Shown: in pieces, positions 47,292 through 63,836 of the stretch
How positions within the stretch are numbered: the first letter of the stretch is position 1
Layout: each line of letters starts with the position of its first letter
NCBI RefSeq assembly: GCF_020166105.1
Contig: NZ_JAIUJY010000004.1
Location: 372,001 to 436,000, forward strand
Length of the DNA: 64,000 nt
Reading direction: 5' to 3'
Source: Blastococcus sp. LR1
GTDB taxonomy: Bacteria > Actinomycetota > Actinomycetes > Mycobacteriales > Geodermatophilaceae
Notes under the pieces: generated by a model
The model's input: only the letters and a program-made list of their open reading frames with translations
Told to the model about the DNA's origin: nothing
Database searches by the model: none
Made by a program: the position numbers and the translations under genes

Positions 47292-48349
47292 CCGGTCAGC
47301 TGCGAGGCATGGCGGGGCCGCTGACCAAACTGGTCGCCTTCGCGGTCGTGACGATCCTGGCCGCCTACGTGCTGGTCTCCACCATCACGAACGCCGGCTA
47401 CGGCGAGCAGGTGGTCTACCGGGCGCAGTTCACCGACGTCGCCGGCCTCGTCGAGGGAGACGAGGTCCGGATCGCCGGCGTGCGGGTGGGTCAGGTGGTC
47501 GCGATCGGGGTGGCCGACCAGCCCGACCGCAACGCTCGGCCGGTGGCCGAGGTGGAGCTCGAGGTGTCCTCCGACATCCCGCTGCCCGCGGCGGTCGAGG
47601 CCACCATCCGGTTCCGCAACCTCGTCGGCCAGCGCTACATCTCGCTGACCGAGGGCGACGGCTCCTCCGGCGAGACGCTGGAGGAGGACGCGGTCATCCC
47701 GCTCGCCCAGACGACCGAGGCGCTGGACCTCACCACGCTCTTCGGCGGGTTCCAGCCGCTGCTCCAGGCGCTGTCGCCCCAGGACGTGAACCGGGTGTCC
47801 TTCGAGATCATCCAGGTCTTCCAGGGGGAGGGCGGGACGATGGAGAGCCTGCTCGCCCACGTCGCGTCGCTGACCGACTCCCTCGCCGACAAGGACGCGG
47901 TCATCGGCAGCGTCATCGACAACCTCACGACGGTCATGGGGACGGTCGCCGCCCGGGACCAGCAGCTGTCGGACCTGGTCATCAGCCTGCAGCAGTTCGT
48001 CACCGGCCTGGCCGGTGACCGCGAGGCGATCTTCGACTCGCTGGCGACCATCGACCAGCTCGCCGTCGAGACCAGCGGCTTCCTCGCCGACGTCCGGCCG
48101 CCGCTCGCCGCCGACATCCAGGCCCTCGAGGATCTGTCCCGCAACGTCGCCGACTCCGGCGACCTCGTCGAGGAGTTCCTGCAGCTGGCGCCGACCAAGC
48201 TCGACCTGACGACCCGGACGGCGATCAACGGAAGCTGGTTCAACTTCTTCCTGTGCCGGGCCGGGGGAACCGTGACCCTCCCGTCCCCGACCGGGACGGC
48301 GTTCTCCCAGGAGTTCGACTTCGACAGCCAGGCAGAGGGGTGCGGGTGA
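47288..48349 (+). CDS. mceB: MCE family protein B
   Basis: The 353-residue protein has an N-terminal anchor (LVAFAVVTILAAYVLVSTI), an MCE domain with FTDVAGLVEGDEVRIAGVRVGQV and RFRNLVGQRYISL, then a predicted helical needle region. Its place as second of six overlapping genes and FRNLVGQRYI support MceB. The mceC ATG shares a base with its stop. Confidence 0.92.
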   Translation: MTGQLRGMAGPLTKLVAFAVVTILAAYVLVSTITNAGYGEQVVYRAQFTDVAGLVEGDEVRIAGVRVGQVVAIGVADQPDRNARPVAEVELEVSSDIPLPAAVEATIRFRNLVGQRYISLTEGDGSSGETLEEDAVIPLAQTTEALDLTTLFGGFQPLLQALSPQDVNRVSFEIIQVFQGEGGTMESLLAHVASLTDSLADKDAVIGSVIDNLTTVMGTVAARDQQLSDLVISLQQFVTGLAGDREAIFDSLATIDQLAVETSGFLADVRPPLAADIQALEDLSRNVADSGDLVEEFLQLAPTKLDLTTRTAINGSWFNFFLCRAGGTVTLPSPTGTAFSQEFDFDSQAEGCG

Positions 48350-49374
48350 TGGCGCGCCGTTCCAGGAACTTCCGCGACAAGAACCCGGTCGTCGTCGGAG
48401 GCGTCAGCCTGGTCGTGATGGCCGTGGTGATCCTCCTGGCGTTCAACGCGCAGTCCCTGCCGCTCATCGGCGGCGGGACCGTCTACAAGGCGCAGTTCTC
48501 CGAGGCGGCCGGCCTGAAGCCCGACGACCCGGTGCGGGTGGCCGGCGTCAAGGTCGGCAGCGTGGAGAGCCTGGCCCTCGAGGACGGGGCGGTGACGGTC
48601 GAGTTCCGCGTGAAGGACGCGTTCGTCGGTGACCGCTCGGAGGCGGCCATCAAGATCGAGACCGTGCTCGGGGCCAAGTACGTGGCCCTGGTGCCGCGCG
48701 GTTCCGGCGAGCTCGACCCCGAGAAGGGCATCCCGCTGGAGCGGACCGCCTCGCCCTACGACGTCGTCGAGGCCTTCGCCGACCTGTCCTCGACGGTGCA
48801 GGAGATCGACACCGCCCAGCTCGCCAGCTCCTTCGAGGTGCTGGCCGAGACGTTCGCCGACACTCCGGACGAGGTGCGCACCTCGCTGGAGGGGCTGTCC
48901 CGGCTGTCGGACACGATCGCGTCCCGCGACGCCCAGCTGCGCGAGCTGCTCGGCGCCACGCGCAAGGTCACCCAGGTGCTGGCCGACCGCAACGGCGAGT
49001 TCACCCAGCTGATCCTCGACTCCAACACGCTGCTCACCGAGGTGCAGGAGCGGCGGGAGCTGATCGACGCGATCCTCACCAGCACCCAGGAGCTGTCGCG
49101 CCAGCTGTCCGGCCTGGTCGCGGACAACCGCGAGACGCTCACGCCGGCACTGCAGCAGCTGTCCCGCGTCACCGACATCCTGTCGCGCAACCGGGCGGCC
49201 CTCGCCCAGACCGTCACCGAGCTGGCGCCGTTCGTCCGGGTGTTCACCAACACGCTCGGCAACGGCCGCTGGTTCGACAGCTTCGTCAACGACCTGCTCC
49301 CGACGGTCGTCGGCGCCGCCGTCTGCACCGGGCTCGAGACACCCGTGACCGGCTGCAACTCTGGAGGTCAGTGA
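48349..49374 (+). CDS. mceC: MCE family protein C
   Basis: The 341-residue protein has the anchor VVGGVSLVVMAVVILLAFNA, an MCE domain with FSEAAGLKPDDPVRVAGVKVGSV and KIETVLGAKYVAL, then a helical part and a short C-terminus. The ATG at 48349 is preferred over a GTG just before it because it shares its base with the mceB stop. The mceD ATG follows in the same way. Confidence 0.92.
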   Translation: MARRSRNFRDKNPVVVGGVSLVVMAVVILLAFNAQSLPLIGGGTVYKAQFSEAAGLKPDDPVRVAGVKVGSVESLALEDGAVTVEFRVKDAFVGDRSEAAIKIETVLGAKYVALVPRGSGELDPEKGIPLERTASPYDVVEAFADLSSTVQEIDTAQLASSFEVLAETFADTPDEVRTSLEGLSRLSDTIASRDAQLRELLGATRKVTQVLADRNGEFTQLILDSNTLLTEVQERRELIDAILTSTQELSRQLSGLVADNRETLTPALQQLSRVTDILSRNRAALAQTVTELAPFVRVFTNTLGNGRWFDSFVNDLLPTVVGAAVCTGLETPVTGCNSGGQ

Positions 49375-50624
49375 TGAGCGGCACGCTGCAGCGCGCGGTC
49401 GCGATGGCAGCCGCGCTGGTCCTGCTCGCCGCGCTCGGCTGGACCATCCTGCGGCCCGCGGGCCAGTACCGCGTGACGGCGTTCTTCGAGGAGACGGTCG
49501 GCCTCTACCCGGGGTCGGAGGTCCGCGTCCTGGGCATCACGATCGGCACGATCGACGACGTCGTCCCGCTCGGTGACCAGGTCCGGGTCGAGATGAGCAT
49601 CGACGACGACTACGACGTCCCGGCCGACGCCAACGCCATCGTCCTCGCCCCCTCGCTGGTCTCCGACCGGTACGTGCAGTTCGCGCCGGTCTACGACGGC
49701 GGCCCGAGGCTCGAGGACGGCGCCGACATCCCGCTGGACCGCACCGCGATCCCGGTGGAGCTCGACGCTGTCTACGGCGCCCTCGACGAGCTGTCGGCCG
49801 CGCTCGGCCCCACCGGCGCGAACGAGAACGGTGCCCTGTCCGACCTCGTCGACGTGGGTGCGGCGAACCTGGAGGGGAACGGTGACGCGCTCAACCGGAC
49901 CCTCACCGGCTTCTCGCAGGCCGTGGAGACCCTGGCCGACAACCGGGAGGACCTGTTCGGTTCCCTGGAGAACCTGCAGACCTTCACGACGGCGCTGGCC
50001 TCGATCGACGCCCAGGTCGGTCTCTTCAACGACAACATGGCGGCCGTGTCCGACCTGCTGGCCTCCGAGCGGGAGGACCTCGCCGAGGCCGTCGTCCTCC
50101 TCAACGACGCCCTGGCCGACGTCGCCGGCTTCGTGCGCGACAACACAGCGCTGCTGACGAGCAACGTCAACAAGCTGGCCGACGTGACGCTGGTGCTCGT
50201 CCAGCAGCGCAACGCGCTCGCCGAGGTCCTCGATGTCGCCCCGGCCGCACTCAGCAACCTGGCGCGGGCCTACAACCCCGACTTCGGGACCCTGGACACC
50301 CGGGACAACGGACTGGGCTCGCTCAGCCCCGAGGTCGTGGTCTGCGGCGCCCTCTTCCAGCTGGGTCGCATCGACCTCGAGCTCGACCTCCCGCTGCCCA
50401 TCGACCCGCTGGAGCCGCTGCGCACCGGCGTGGACGAGATCTGCGCCCGCCTGCTGTCCGGTGACGCCGACAACGCCAACGGGCCGGACGACCTGAACGG
50501 CAACAAGATCCCGGACAGGGACGAGATCTGGGAAGCCATCTTCGGTGGCGGAGCCGGTGGCGGTGGCGGCGCGCCGCAGCTGCCCGTCGGATTCGTCCCC
50601 GTCTCGACGGAGGCTGCGGAATGA
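49374..50624 (+). CDS. mceD: MCE family protein D
   Basis: The 416-residue protein has an N-terminal anchor (VAMAAALVLLAALGWTI), an MCE domain with LYPGSEVRVLGITIGTID and APSLVSDRYVQF, a helical region and a C-terminal tail with a DxDNANGPDDLNGNKIPDRDE calcium-loop-like stretch, split here for length as DADNANGPDD then LNGNKIPDRDE. The ATG at 49374 is chosen because GGAGG lies six bases upstream. It overlaps mceE by four bases. Confidence 0.92.
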   Translation: MSGTLQRAVAMAAALVLLAALGWTILRPAGQYRVTAFFEETVGLYPGSEVRVLGITIGTIDDVVPLGDQVRVEMSIDDDYDVPADANAIVLAPSLVSDRYVQFAPVYDGGPRLEDGADIPLDRTAIPVELDAVYGALDELSAALGPTGANENGALSDLVDVGAANLEGNGDALNRTLTGFSQAVETLADNREDLFGSLENLQTFTTALASIDAQVGLFNDNMAAVSDLLASEREDLAEAVVLLNDALADVAGFVRDNTALLTSNVNKLADVTLVLVQQRNALAEVLDVAPAALSNLARAYNPDFGTLDTRDNGLGSLSPEVVVCGALFQLGRIDLELDLPLPIDPLEPLRTGVDEICARLLSGDADNANGPDDLNGNKIPDRDEIWEAIFGGGAGGGGGAPQLPVGFVPVSTEAAE

Positions 50625-51892
50625 CCAGCGCAACGACGAGGACCCGTCGGCTCACGGCGCTCTTCGCCGGCCTGCTCCTGCTCACCGGCTGCGGGTTCCG
50701 GGGCGCCTACTCCTTCAGCCTCCCCGGCGGGGCCGATCTCGGGGAGGAGTCCTACCGGGTGAAGATCGAGTTCCTCGACGTGCTCGACCTGGTCCCGCAG
50801 TCCGGGGTCCGGGTGGCCGACGTCGCCGTGGGCCGGGTCGAGGACATCGAGCTCGCCGACGACTGGACGGCGGTCGTGACCGTCGCGGTCAACGGGGACG
50901 TCGAGCTGCCGGCCAACGCCGTCGCCGCCATCCAGCAGTCGTCGCTGCTGGGCGAGAAGTACGTCGAGCTGGCCGCGCCCGGCGGGGACCTCGAGGCGCA
51001 GGGTCAGCTGGAGGACGGCGACCGCATCACGCTGGACCGCACCAACCGCAACGTCGAGGTCGAGGAGCTGCTCGGGGCGCTGTCCCTGGTGCTCAACGGC
51101 GGAGGCCTGGCACAGCTGCAGACGATCAACCGCGAGCTCGGCGACGCGCTCGAGGGCCGCGAGGCGGCGATCAAGGAGACGCTGGGCCAGCTCGACACCT
51201 TCATCGGTGGGCTGGACGAGCAGAAGGCGGAGATCAACCGGGCGCTGGACAACGCCAACGCGCTGGCCGCCACCCTCGCCGAGCGGACGGAGACGATCGA
51301 GACGGCTCTGGACACGATCGGCCCCGGCCTCGACGTGATCAACGAGCAGCGGGACCTCCTGGTCTCGATGCTGGAGGGCCTGGCCCGGCTGGGGGACGTC
51401 GGCACGCGGGTCATCCAGCAGTCGGCCGAGAACACGGTCGCCGACCTGCAGCTGCTCCAGCCGGTCCTCTCGCAGCTGGCCGCGGCCGGCCCGGACCTGG
51501 CCGGCTCCCTGGAGCTGCTGCTCACCTACCCCTTCCCGGACAGCTCCCTGTCTGCGCTCAACTACCGGAAGGCGCAGTCGGGTGGCATGGCCCTGTTCAC
51601 CAACATGACCGCCACCATCGACTTCGACCTGAGCACGATCCTGTGCCGGTACGTGATCGACCAGAACGGCGCACTGCGCCAGCTCCCCCTGACCGACGTG
51701 CTCGTCGGCGAGCGCTGCGGTGTCGAGGGGGGCACCGGGACCGGTGGCGGCGGAGGCGGCAGCGCTGCGGCGTCCTCGCCGGCGCCGACCGGGCTCGAGG
51801 ACGTCGTCGGCTCCGTGGTCGAGGCGGTGCCCGACGTCCCTGACGAGGCGGCACGCGTCGGCCTCCCCCAGATCCCGGAGGTGGGTCCGTGA
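50621..51892 (+). CDS. mceE: MCE family lipoprotein E
   Basis: MceE is the lipoprotein member of the set (LprK type). The signal is MTSATTRTRRLTALF with a hydrophobic core and lipobox LLTGC, Cys at residue 24. The MCE domain follows (PQSGVRVADVAVGRV, SLLGEKYVEL), then helical sequence with YPFPDSSLSALNYRKAQ. A lipid anchor in the fifth gene is the standard mce arrangement. It overlaps both neighbours by four bases. Confidence 0.94.
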   Translation: MTSATTRTRRLTALFAGLLLLTGCGFRGAYSFSLPGGADLGEESYRVKIEFLDVLDLVPQSGVRVADVAVGRVEDIELADDWTAVVTVAVNGDVELPANAVAAIQQSSLLGEKYVELAAPGGDLEAQGQLEDGDRITLDRTNRNVEVEELLGALSLVLNGGGLAQLQTINRELGDALEGREAAIKETLGQLDTFIGGLDEQKAEINRALDNANALAATLAERTETIETALDTIGPGLDVINEQRDLLVSMLEGLARLGDVGTRVIQQSAENTVADLQLLQPVLSQLAAAGPDLAGSLELLLTYPFPDSSLSALNYRKAQSGGMALFTNMTATIDFDLSTILCRYVIDQNGALRQLPLTDVLVGERCGVEGGTGTGGGGGGSAAASSPAPTGLEDVVGSVVEAVPDVPDEAARVGLPQIPEVGP

Positions 51893-53163
51893 TCGGCCGC
51901 GTCACCAACATCAAGCTGATCGCCTTCATCCTCGTGGCGATCCTGGGCATGGCGTACCTGGGCTTCAAGTACGTGGGCCTGGACCGGCTCGTCCTCGGCA
52001 CCGGGTACGAGGTGGCCGCCGACTTCCGCGACTCCGGCGGCATCTTCGTCAACGCCGAGGTCACCTACCGAGGCGTCGCCGTCGGCCGGGTGTCGGACAT
52101 GCAACTGGTGGACGACGGCGTCCGCGTCGAGATCACCATCGAGCCCGGGACGGATCCCATCCCGGCCGACACCGACGCCGTCGTGGCCACCCGCAGCGCG
52201 GTGGGCGAGCAGTACATCAATCTGCTGCCCAGCAGCGAGGGGGAGCCGTTCCTCGAGGACGGCTCCGTCATCCCGCAGGAGCGCACGAGGATCCCCGTCC
52301 CCGTGGAGCAGATGCTGCTCAGCCTGGACGGGCTGGTCGGCTCCATCGACGCGGAGAACCTCCGGATCGTCGTGGAGGAGCTGGGCCAGGCGTTCGCCGG
52401 CTCCGGTGACGACCTGGGGCGCCTGATCGACAACGGCGACCTCCTGCTGGCCCGTGCCCAGCAGTCGCTGCCGGAGACGCTGCGGCTCATCACCGACGGT
52501 CAGACCGTCCTCGACACGCAGCGCGACAGCCGATCGGCGATCCGTCAGTGGGCGGCGGACCTGCGGCTGTTCACCGACACGCTGGTCGATCTGGACCCGG
52601 AGCTGCGCGGCCTCGTGGTCAACGCGCCGGATGCCGGGGAGGCGCTGCAGCGGCTGGTCGAGGACGCCGGCCCGGGGCTGGGCTCGCTGGTCCGTAACCT
52701 CGACATCCTCAACAAGGTCACGATCCCGCGGCTCGACGGCGTCCAGCAGATGCTGGTCACCTATCCCGACGCGGTGACCGGCGGCTTCACGGTCGTGCGC
52801 CGGGACGAGGACGGCGTGCTGCGCTCGCACTTCGGCCTGGTGCTGACCCAGTCGCCGCACTCGTGCGTCACCGGGTACGTGCCGACGAGCGAGACGCCCA
52901 GCGCCGGCGCGGTGGCGGCGGTGGACACCGACGCCATCCGCTGCGAGGTCTTCGACGGCGTGGACCCGCGTCCGGGCGACGACTACGACGAGAACGGGTC
53001 CAGCATCCGCGGCGAGCAGAACATCGGCAGCGACGGTGGCCGTGGAGCGACCCAGCCCGGGGGAGGGGCGCCGGGTGGTGGCGGGGCCAACCCGCTCAGC
53101 CCGCTGACCGATCTGCTCAACGGTGTGCTCAACGCCACCCCGCTGGCCTCGGCACTCGGCTGA
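51889..53163 (+). CDS. mceF: MCE family protein F
   Basis: The 424-residue protein has an N-terminal anchor (LIAFILVAILGMAYLGF), an MCE domain with NAEVTYRGVAVGRV and TRSAVGEQYINLLP, a long helical region and a C-terminal low-complexity stretch (Gly/Ala/Pro) before the end. GEQYINL is usual for MceF. The GTG overlaps mceE by four bases. A hairpin follows its stop before the first Mce-associated gene. Confidence 0.93.
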   Translation: MIGRVTNIKLIAFILVAILGMAYLGFKYVGLDRLVLGTGYEVAADFRDSGGIFVNAEVTYRGVAVGRVSDMQLVDDGVRVEITIEPGTDPIPADTDAVVATRSAVGEQYINLLPSSEGEPFLEDGSVIPQERTRIPVPVEQMLLSLDGLVGSIDAENLRIVVEELGQAFAGSGDDLGRLIDNGDLLLARAQQSLPETLRLITDGQTVLDTQRDSRSAIRQWAADLRLFTDTLVDLDPELRGLVVNAPDAGEALQRLVEDAGPGLGSLVRNLDILNKVTIPRLDGVQQMLVTYPDAVTGGFTVVRRDEDGVLRSHFGLVLTQSPHSCVTGYVPTSETPSAGAVAAVDTDAIRCEVFDGVDPRPGDDYDENGSSIRGEQNIGSDGGRGATQPGGGAPGGGGANPLSPLTDLLNGVLNATPLASALG

Positions 53164-53181
53164 CCATGGCATGCTCACCCG

Positions 53182-53206
53182 CCCGGACGGCCGCACGCCG
53201 TCCGGG
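53182..53206 (+). terminator. Hairpin between mceF and the Mce-associated genes
   Basis: CCCGGACGGC and GCCGTCCGGG form a perfect ten-pair stem with a CGCAC loop, 18 bases after mceF. It may reduce expression of the two downstream genes or protect the mRNA end. Confidence 0.6.
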
Positions 53207-53236
53207 ACGAACACGACTGCATGGAGGGCCTCGCGG

Positions 53237-53884
53237 GTGATCAGCGACGCGCGGGCGCATCCGCCTGAGGCGGAGGACGCCACCGAACCGGTCGACGGAT
53301 CCGTGGACGACACCGCCACGGCGTCGGCCGCCCAGGACGACGTCGGGGCCGGGGAGACGGCTGCCCGCGAGCCGGCGGGCGACGACGGCAGGGCGCAGGG
53401 ACCGCGGCTCGCCCTGCCGCTCGTGCCGGCGCTGGTCGTGCTGCTCGCCCTGCTGGTGGCCGCGACCGCCTTCCTGTGGTTCACGCGGCCCGATCCCTCC
53501 GACATCCGCACCGGCGACTACACCGCCGCGCTGCAGGCGGCCCGTTCAGGAGTGGTCGACGTGACCTCCTTCGACCACCTGACGCTCGACGATGACATCG
53601 AGCAGATCCGCCGGGTCGCCGTCGGTGACCTCCGCGACGAGGCCGCCGAGCAGCTCGACGGCCGCCGGCAGGAGATCACGGCGTCGGAGGCCGTCGTGAA
53701 CACCGAGGTCGTCGACGCCGGGGTCGTCGCCGCCGACGAGGACAGCGCGACGGTGGCCCTGCTCATCCAGTCCACGCAGCAGTCCAACGCCGACCCGCAG
53801 GCGCAGATCGTGAAGTACCGGATCCAGGTGGAGCTCCAGAAGGTGGACGACCAGTGGCGGCTGTCCGGGATCACGGGGCGGTGA
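53237..53884 (+). CDS. Mce-associated membrane protein 1
   Basis: The 215-residue protein has an acidic N-terminal part of about 55 residues, one membrane helix (LVPALVVLLALLVAATAFLWF) and a Mas-type extracytoplasmic domain (SNT2-like fold) ending in VELQKVDDQWRLSGI. Mas proteins stabilise Mce complexes in mycobacteria. The GTG at 53237 is chosen for the GGAGGG nine bases before it; the frame is open further upstream through the hairpin. Confidence 0.83.
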   Translation: MISDARAHPPEAEDATEPVDGSVDDTATASAAQDDVGAGETAAREPAGDDGRAQGPRLALPLVPALVVLLALLVAATAFLWFTRPDPSDIRTGDYTAALQAARSGVVDVTSFDHLTLDDDIEQIRRVAVGDLRDEAAEQLDGRRQEITASEAVVNTEVVDAGVVAADEDSATVALLIQSTQQSNADPQAQIVKYRIQVELQKVDDQWRLSGITGR

Positions 53885-53891
53885 GCCGGTC

Positions 53892-54695
53892 ATGACCGAG
53901 GAGGCCGGTAGCCGTCCCCGTCCCACCCCCCGACCGCGCCCCGGCGCGTCCGCGCGGCCCAGCCCGCGGCCCCGTGTCGCCGGCGGCCGCCGCGAGCGCG
54001 AGGAGCAGGCACCGGCTCCGGCCGCGTCGGACAGCACTGCCACCGTCGTCACCGGGGAGCCCGCCGCGACCGGCGGATCGACGGTCGTGGGCCGCCGCGC
54101 GACGGCGCGGCCGTCCGGGAGGCGATCGGCCGGCGATGCCGCACCGGGGAAGGACGCGCCCCGCCATGTGACGGCGCTGGTCCTCGTCCTCGCGGTGCTC
54201 TGCGCCGCCGCCGCGACGGCGGTCGGGGTGCTGCTGTACCAGCGGCTGAACCCCGGCTACGTCGACGCCGAGCTGCTGACCTCGGCCCGCAGCAACGTCG
54301 AGGCGCTCTACGCCTACGACTACGAGGACTCCGAGGGCAGCGTGGAGCGCAAGCTCGCTGTGCTCACCGGAGACCTGCGCGAGCAGTACGAGACGGACCT
54401 CGGGCAGGGCGGCATCATCGACACCTACGAGCAGGTGTCCGCGACCACCAGGTACGAGGTGCTGGACGTTGGCGTGAAGACGGTCAACGACGCCCAGGAC
54501 GCCGCCACCCTCGTCGTGTTCGGGCAGTACGTCGTGCAGTCGGCGAACAGCGGGCAGCAGGAGGCTCCGGAGGGATCGGAGTGCAGCGTCACGCCCGAGG
54601 GTGCCCAGTCCTGCGTCCAGACGCTGCGTCTCGAGGTCGTCGAGGAAGACGGGGACTGGAAGATCAGCGAGGTCGTCCTCCTCACCACCAGCTGA
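53892..54695 (+). CDS. Mce-associated membrane protein 2
   Basis: The 267-residue protein has a long Pro/Arg/Ala-rich cytoplasmic N-terminus (about 90 residues), one membrane helix (TALVLVLAVLCAAAATAVGVLL) and an extracytoplasmic Mas-like domain (GYVDAELLTSARSNVEALYAYDY and VVQSANSGQQ). It follows the first Mas gene by seven bases and is the last gene of the mce operon. A dispersed repeat begins right after its TGA. Confidence 0.83.
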   Translation: MTEEAGSRPRPTPRPRPGASARPSPRPRVAGGRREREEQAPAPAASDSTATVVTGEPAATGGSTVVGRRATARPSGRRSAGDAAPGKDAPRHVTALVLVLAVLCAAAATAVGVLLYQRLNPGYVDAELLTSARSNVEALYAYDYEDSEGSVERKLAVLTGDLREQYETDLGQGGIIDTYEQVSATTRYEVLDVGVKTVNDAQDAATLVVFGQYVVQSANSGQQEAPEGSECSVTPEGAQSCVQTLRLEVVEEDGDWKISEVVLLTTS

Positions 54696-54756
54696 GGAAG
54701 GACCCCCTCGCCCCCCACCTCTCGCACGCTCGCGGCGGGCCCCTGCGAGAGGGCCG
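54696..54756 (+). repeat. Dispersed stem-loop repeat, copy C
   Basis: It begins at the base after the Mas stop with GGAAGGACCCCC. The inner arm CCTCTCGCA (54718-54726) pairs perfectly with TGCGAGAGG (54744-54752), while the outer CCCCTCGC can pair with the same right arm with a two-base bulge, so two folds compete. It is about 80 percent identical to copy D, without gaps. It closes the mce operon before the rpoB promoter. Confidence 0.75.
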
Positions 54757-55115
54757 ATCGGCGTGGCGACAGCACCCCGGGGCGTCCGCTGGCATAGTGA
54801 CCGGAGCGCACCCCGCCGGCCCCGCAGTTCCGGCAGCTCGCGCGTCCTGCGGATGTGGCACCGCTCGCACCGGTGCCCCCGACGTGGACACGGCGCAGTA
54901 CCAGGGGTAGGGTCTCCTGTTGCGCTGCCCTCTGACTGCCTGCCCGCCAAGACGGGTCACGACGGGTGCCCGGGAATGCTCCGGGTCCTCCCCACGCTGA
55001 CCGTCCCGGCGGGCGATCGCGGCCGTCGCGGACAGCCTCGCCATCACCGACGACGACCCAGGACGACCCCGCAGCCCACCGCCCGCACGTCGTGAGGTCC
55101 TTGGAAGGACGCATC
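54757..55115 (+). promoter_or_regulatory. rpoB promoter and long leader
   Basis: GTGGAC (54884-54889) and TAGGGT (54908-54913), 18 bases apart, are a good -35/-10 pair. The start would be near 54920, giving a leader of nearly 200 bases. A second TAGTGA-like hexamer near 54795 is weaker. No ORF was recognised in this 359-base stretch. Confidence 0.6.
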
Positions 55116-58622
<3,507 letters not shown>

Positions 58623-58628
58623 TCGGCA

Positions 58629-58662
58629 GCCGGCCGGCCCCGAGCAGTCAGGGCCGGCCGGC
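58629..58662 (+). terminator. rpoB-rpoC intercistronic hairpin
   Basis: GCCGGCCGGCCC and its perfect 12-base complement flank a ten-base loop, six bases after the rpoB stop. A full terminator here would starve rpoC, so an attenuator or processing signal is more likely. Confidence 0.65.
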
Positions 58663-58714
58663 CACACACCTTTCGTTAGAAATGCAGTAACGAGCCCCTG
58701 AAAGGGGTCACACC

Positions 58715-62620
<3,906 letters not shown>

Positions 62621-62640
62621 GTCCCTCTAGCTAGGCAGTG

Positions 62641-62686
62641 ACGAAAGGGCCCCCAGATCCGGGATCGGGTCTGGGGGCCCTTTCGT
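62641..62686 (+). terminator. Terminator of rpoBC
   Basis: A perfect 17-pair stem (ACGAAAGGGCCCCCAGA and partner) with a 12-base loop, ending in TTTCGT, lies 20 bases after rpoC. Confidence 0.9.
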
Positions 62687-62795
62687 GTCCCGTCGCGCCG
62701 ACGTGGGCCCCGGAAGGCTCCGCGCGGGCGTGACGCAGCGGCTCAGCGGGCTGGGGGACGCCTCCTGGCCGCGGTGTCGCCCGGTGGACGACAGA

Positions 62796-63836
62796 TCACG
62801 GAGCGAGGCGCTTCATGGTCTCCACCGTCTTCAGGCGTCCCTCGCGGGTGCCGTCGAGGGGCTGCAGCATCAGCGTGGTGACGCCGGCCTCGGCGAACGC
62901 GGCGATCCGCTCGGCGACGTAGCCCTCGGAGCCGATGAGCGACGACGCCTTGACCAGCTCCAGCGGCACCGCGACGGCGGCCTCGTCCTTCTTGCCGTCG
63001 AGGTAGAGGTCCTGGATGGTCTTCGCCTCCGCTTCGTACCCGTAGCGGACGGCGAGGTCGTTGTAGAAGTTCTTGCCGCGGGCGCCCATGCCGCCGATGT
63101 AGAGGGCGAGTGCGGGGCGGACGAATTCGGCCAGCTGCTCGACGTCGTCGCCGATGGCGACCGGGACGCCCGTGATCACCTGCAGGTCACCCAGGGCGGC
63201 GTCGCGCTTGGCCTTGCCGGCGGCCAGCGAGTCGCCCCAGACGGACGCGGCCTTCTCCGGCACGAAGAAGATCGGCTCCCATGCGTCGGCGATCTCCGCG
63301 GCGAGCTCGACGTTCTTCGGGCCGAGCGCGGCCAGCATGACCGGGATCTGCTCGCGGACCGGGGTGTTGATGAGCTTCAGCGGCTTGCCCAGCCCGGTGC
63401 CCTCGCCGGCCGGCAGGGGGACGTTGTACTTCTTGCCCTGGTGGTCCAGCCGCTCCCGGCGCCACACCTGGCGGCAGATCTCCACGATCTCACGCGTGCG
63501 CTGCAGCGGGGCGTCGTAGGGGACACCGTGCCAGCCCTCGATGACCTGCGGCCCCGAAGCGCCCAGCCCGAGCGTGAACCGGCCGCCGGAGACGAAGTCC
63601 AGGCCGGCCGCGGTCATGGCCGTCAACGCCGGCGTGCGGCTGTAGATCGGGAAGATGGCGCTCAGCAGCTCCACCCGCTCGGTCACGGCGGCCAGGTAGC
63701 CGAGCTGGCTGACCGCGTCGAAGGTGTAGACCTCGGCGACGGCCGCGAGGTCGAGGCCCGCCGACTCGAGGTCCCGGATCTCCGCCGCCGTCTCCTGGAA
63801 ACCGCCGCTGTAGCTGGCCTGGATGCCGATGCGCAC
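62796..63836 (-). CDS. LLM-class (F420-dependent type) oxidoreductase
   Basis: The 346-residue protein belongs to the luciferase-like monooxygenase superfamily, with the F420-type TIM-barrel features RIGIQASYSGGF at the start, the non-prolyl-cis-type GYLAAVTERVELLSAIFPIYSRTPALTAMTAAGLDFVSGGRFTLGLGASGPQV region (split across residues 55-105) and GPKNVELAAEIADAWEP. The GTG start is chosen because AGAGGAG lies five bases before it; an ATG one codon off is out of frame. Substrate is unknown. It is convergent with rpoC and is the last gene in the window; 63837-64000 holds no recognised gene. Confidence 0.8.
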   Translation of the reverse strand: MRIGIQASYSGGFQETAAEIRDLESAGLDLAAVAEVYTFDAVSQLGYLAAVTERVELLSAIFPIYSRTPALTAMTAAGLDFVSGGRFTLGLGASGPQVIEGWHGVPYDAPLQRTREIVEICRQVWRRERLDHQGKKYNVPLPAGEGTGLGKPLKLINTPVREQIPVMLAALGPKNVELAAEIADAWEPIFFVPEKAASVWGDSLAAGKAKRDAALGDLQVITGVPVAIGDDVEQLAEFVRPALALYIGGMGARGKNFYNDLAVRYGYEAEAKTIQDLYLDGKKDEAAVAVPLELVKASSLIGSEGYVAERIAAFAEAGVTTLMLQPLDGTREGRLKTVETMKRLAP

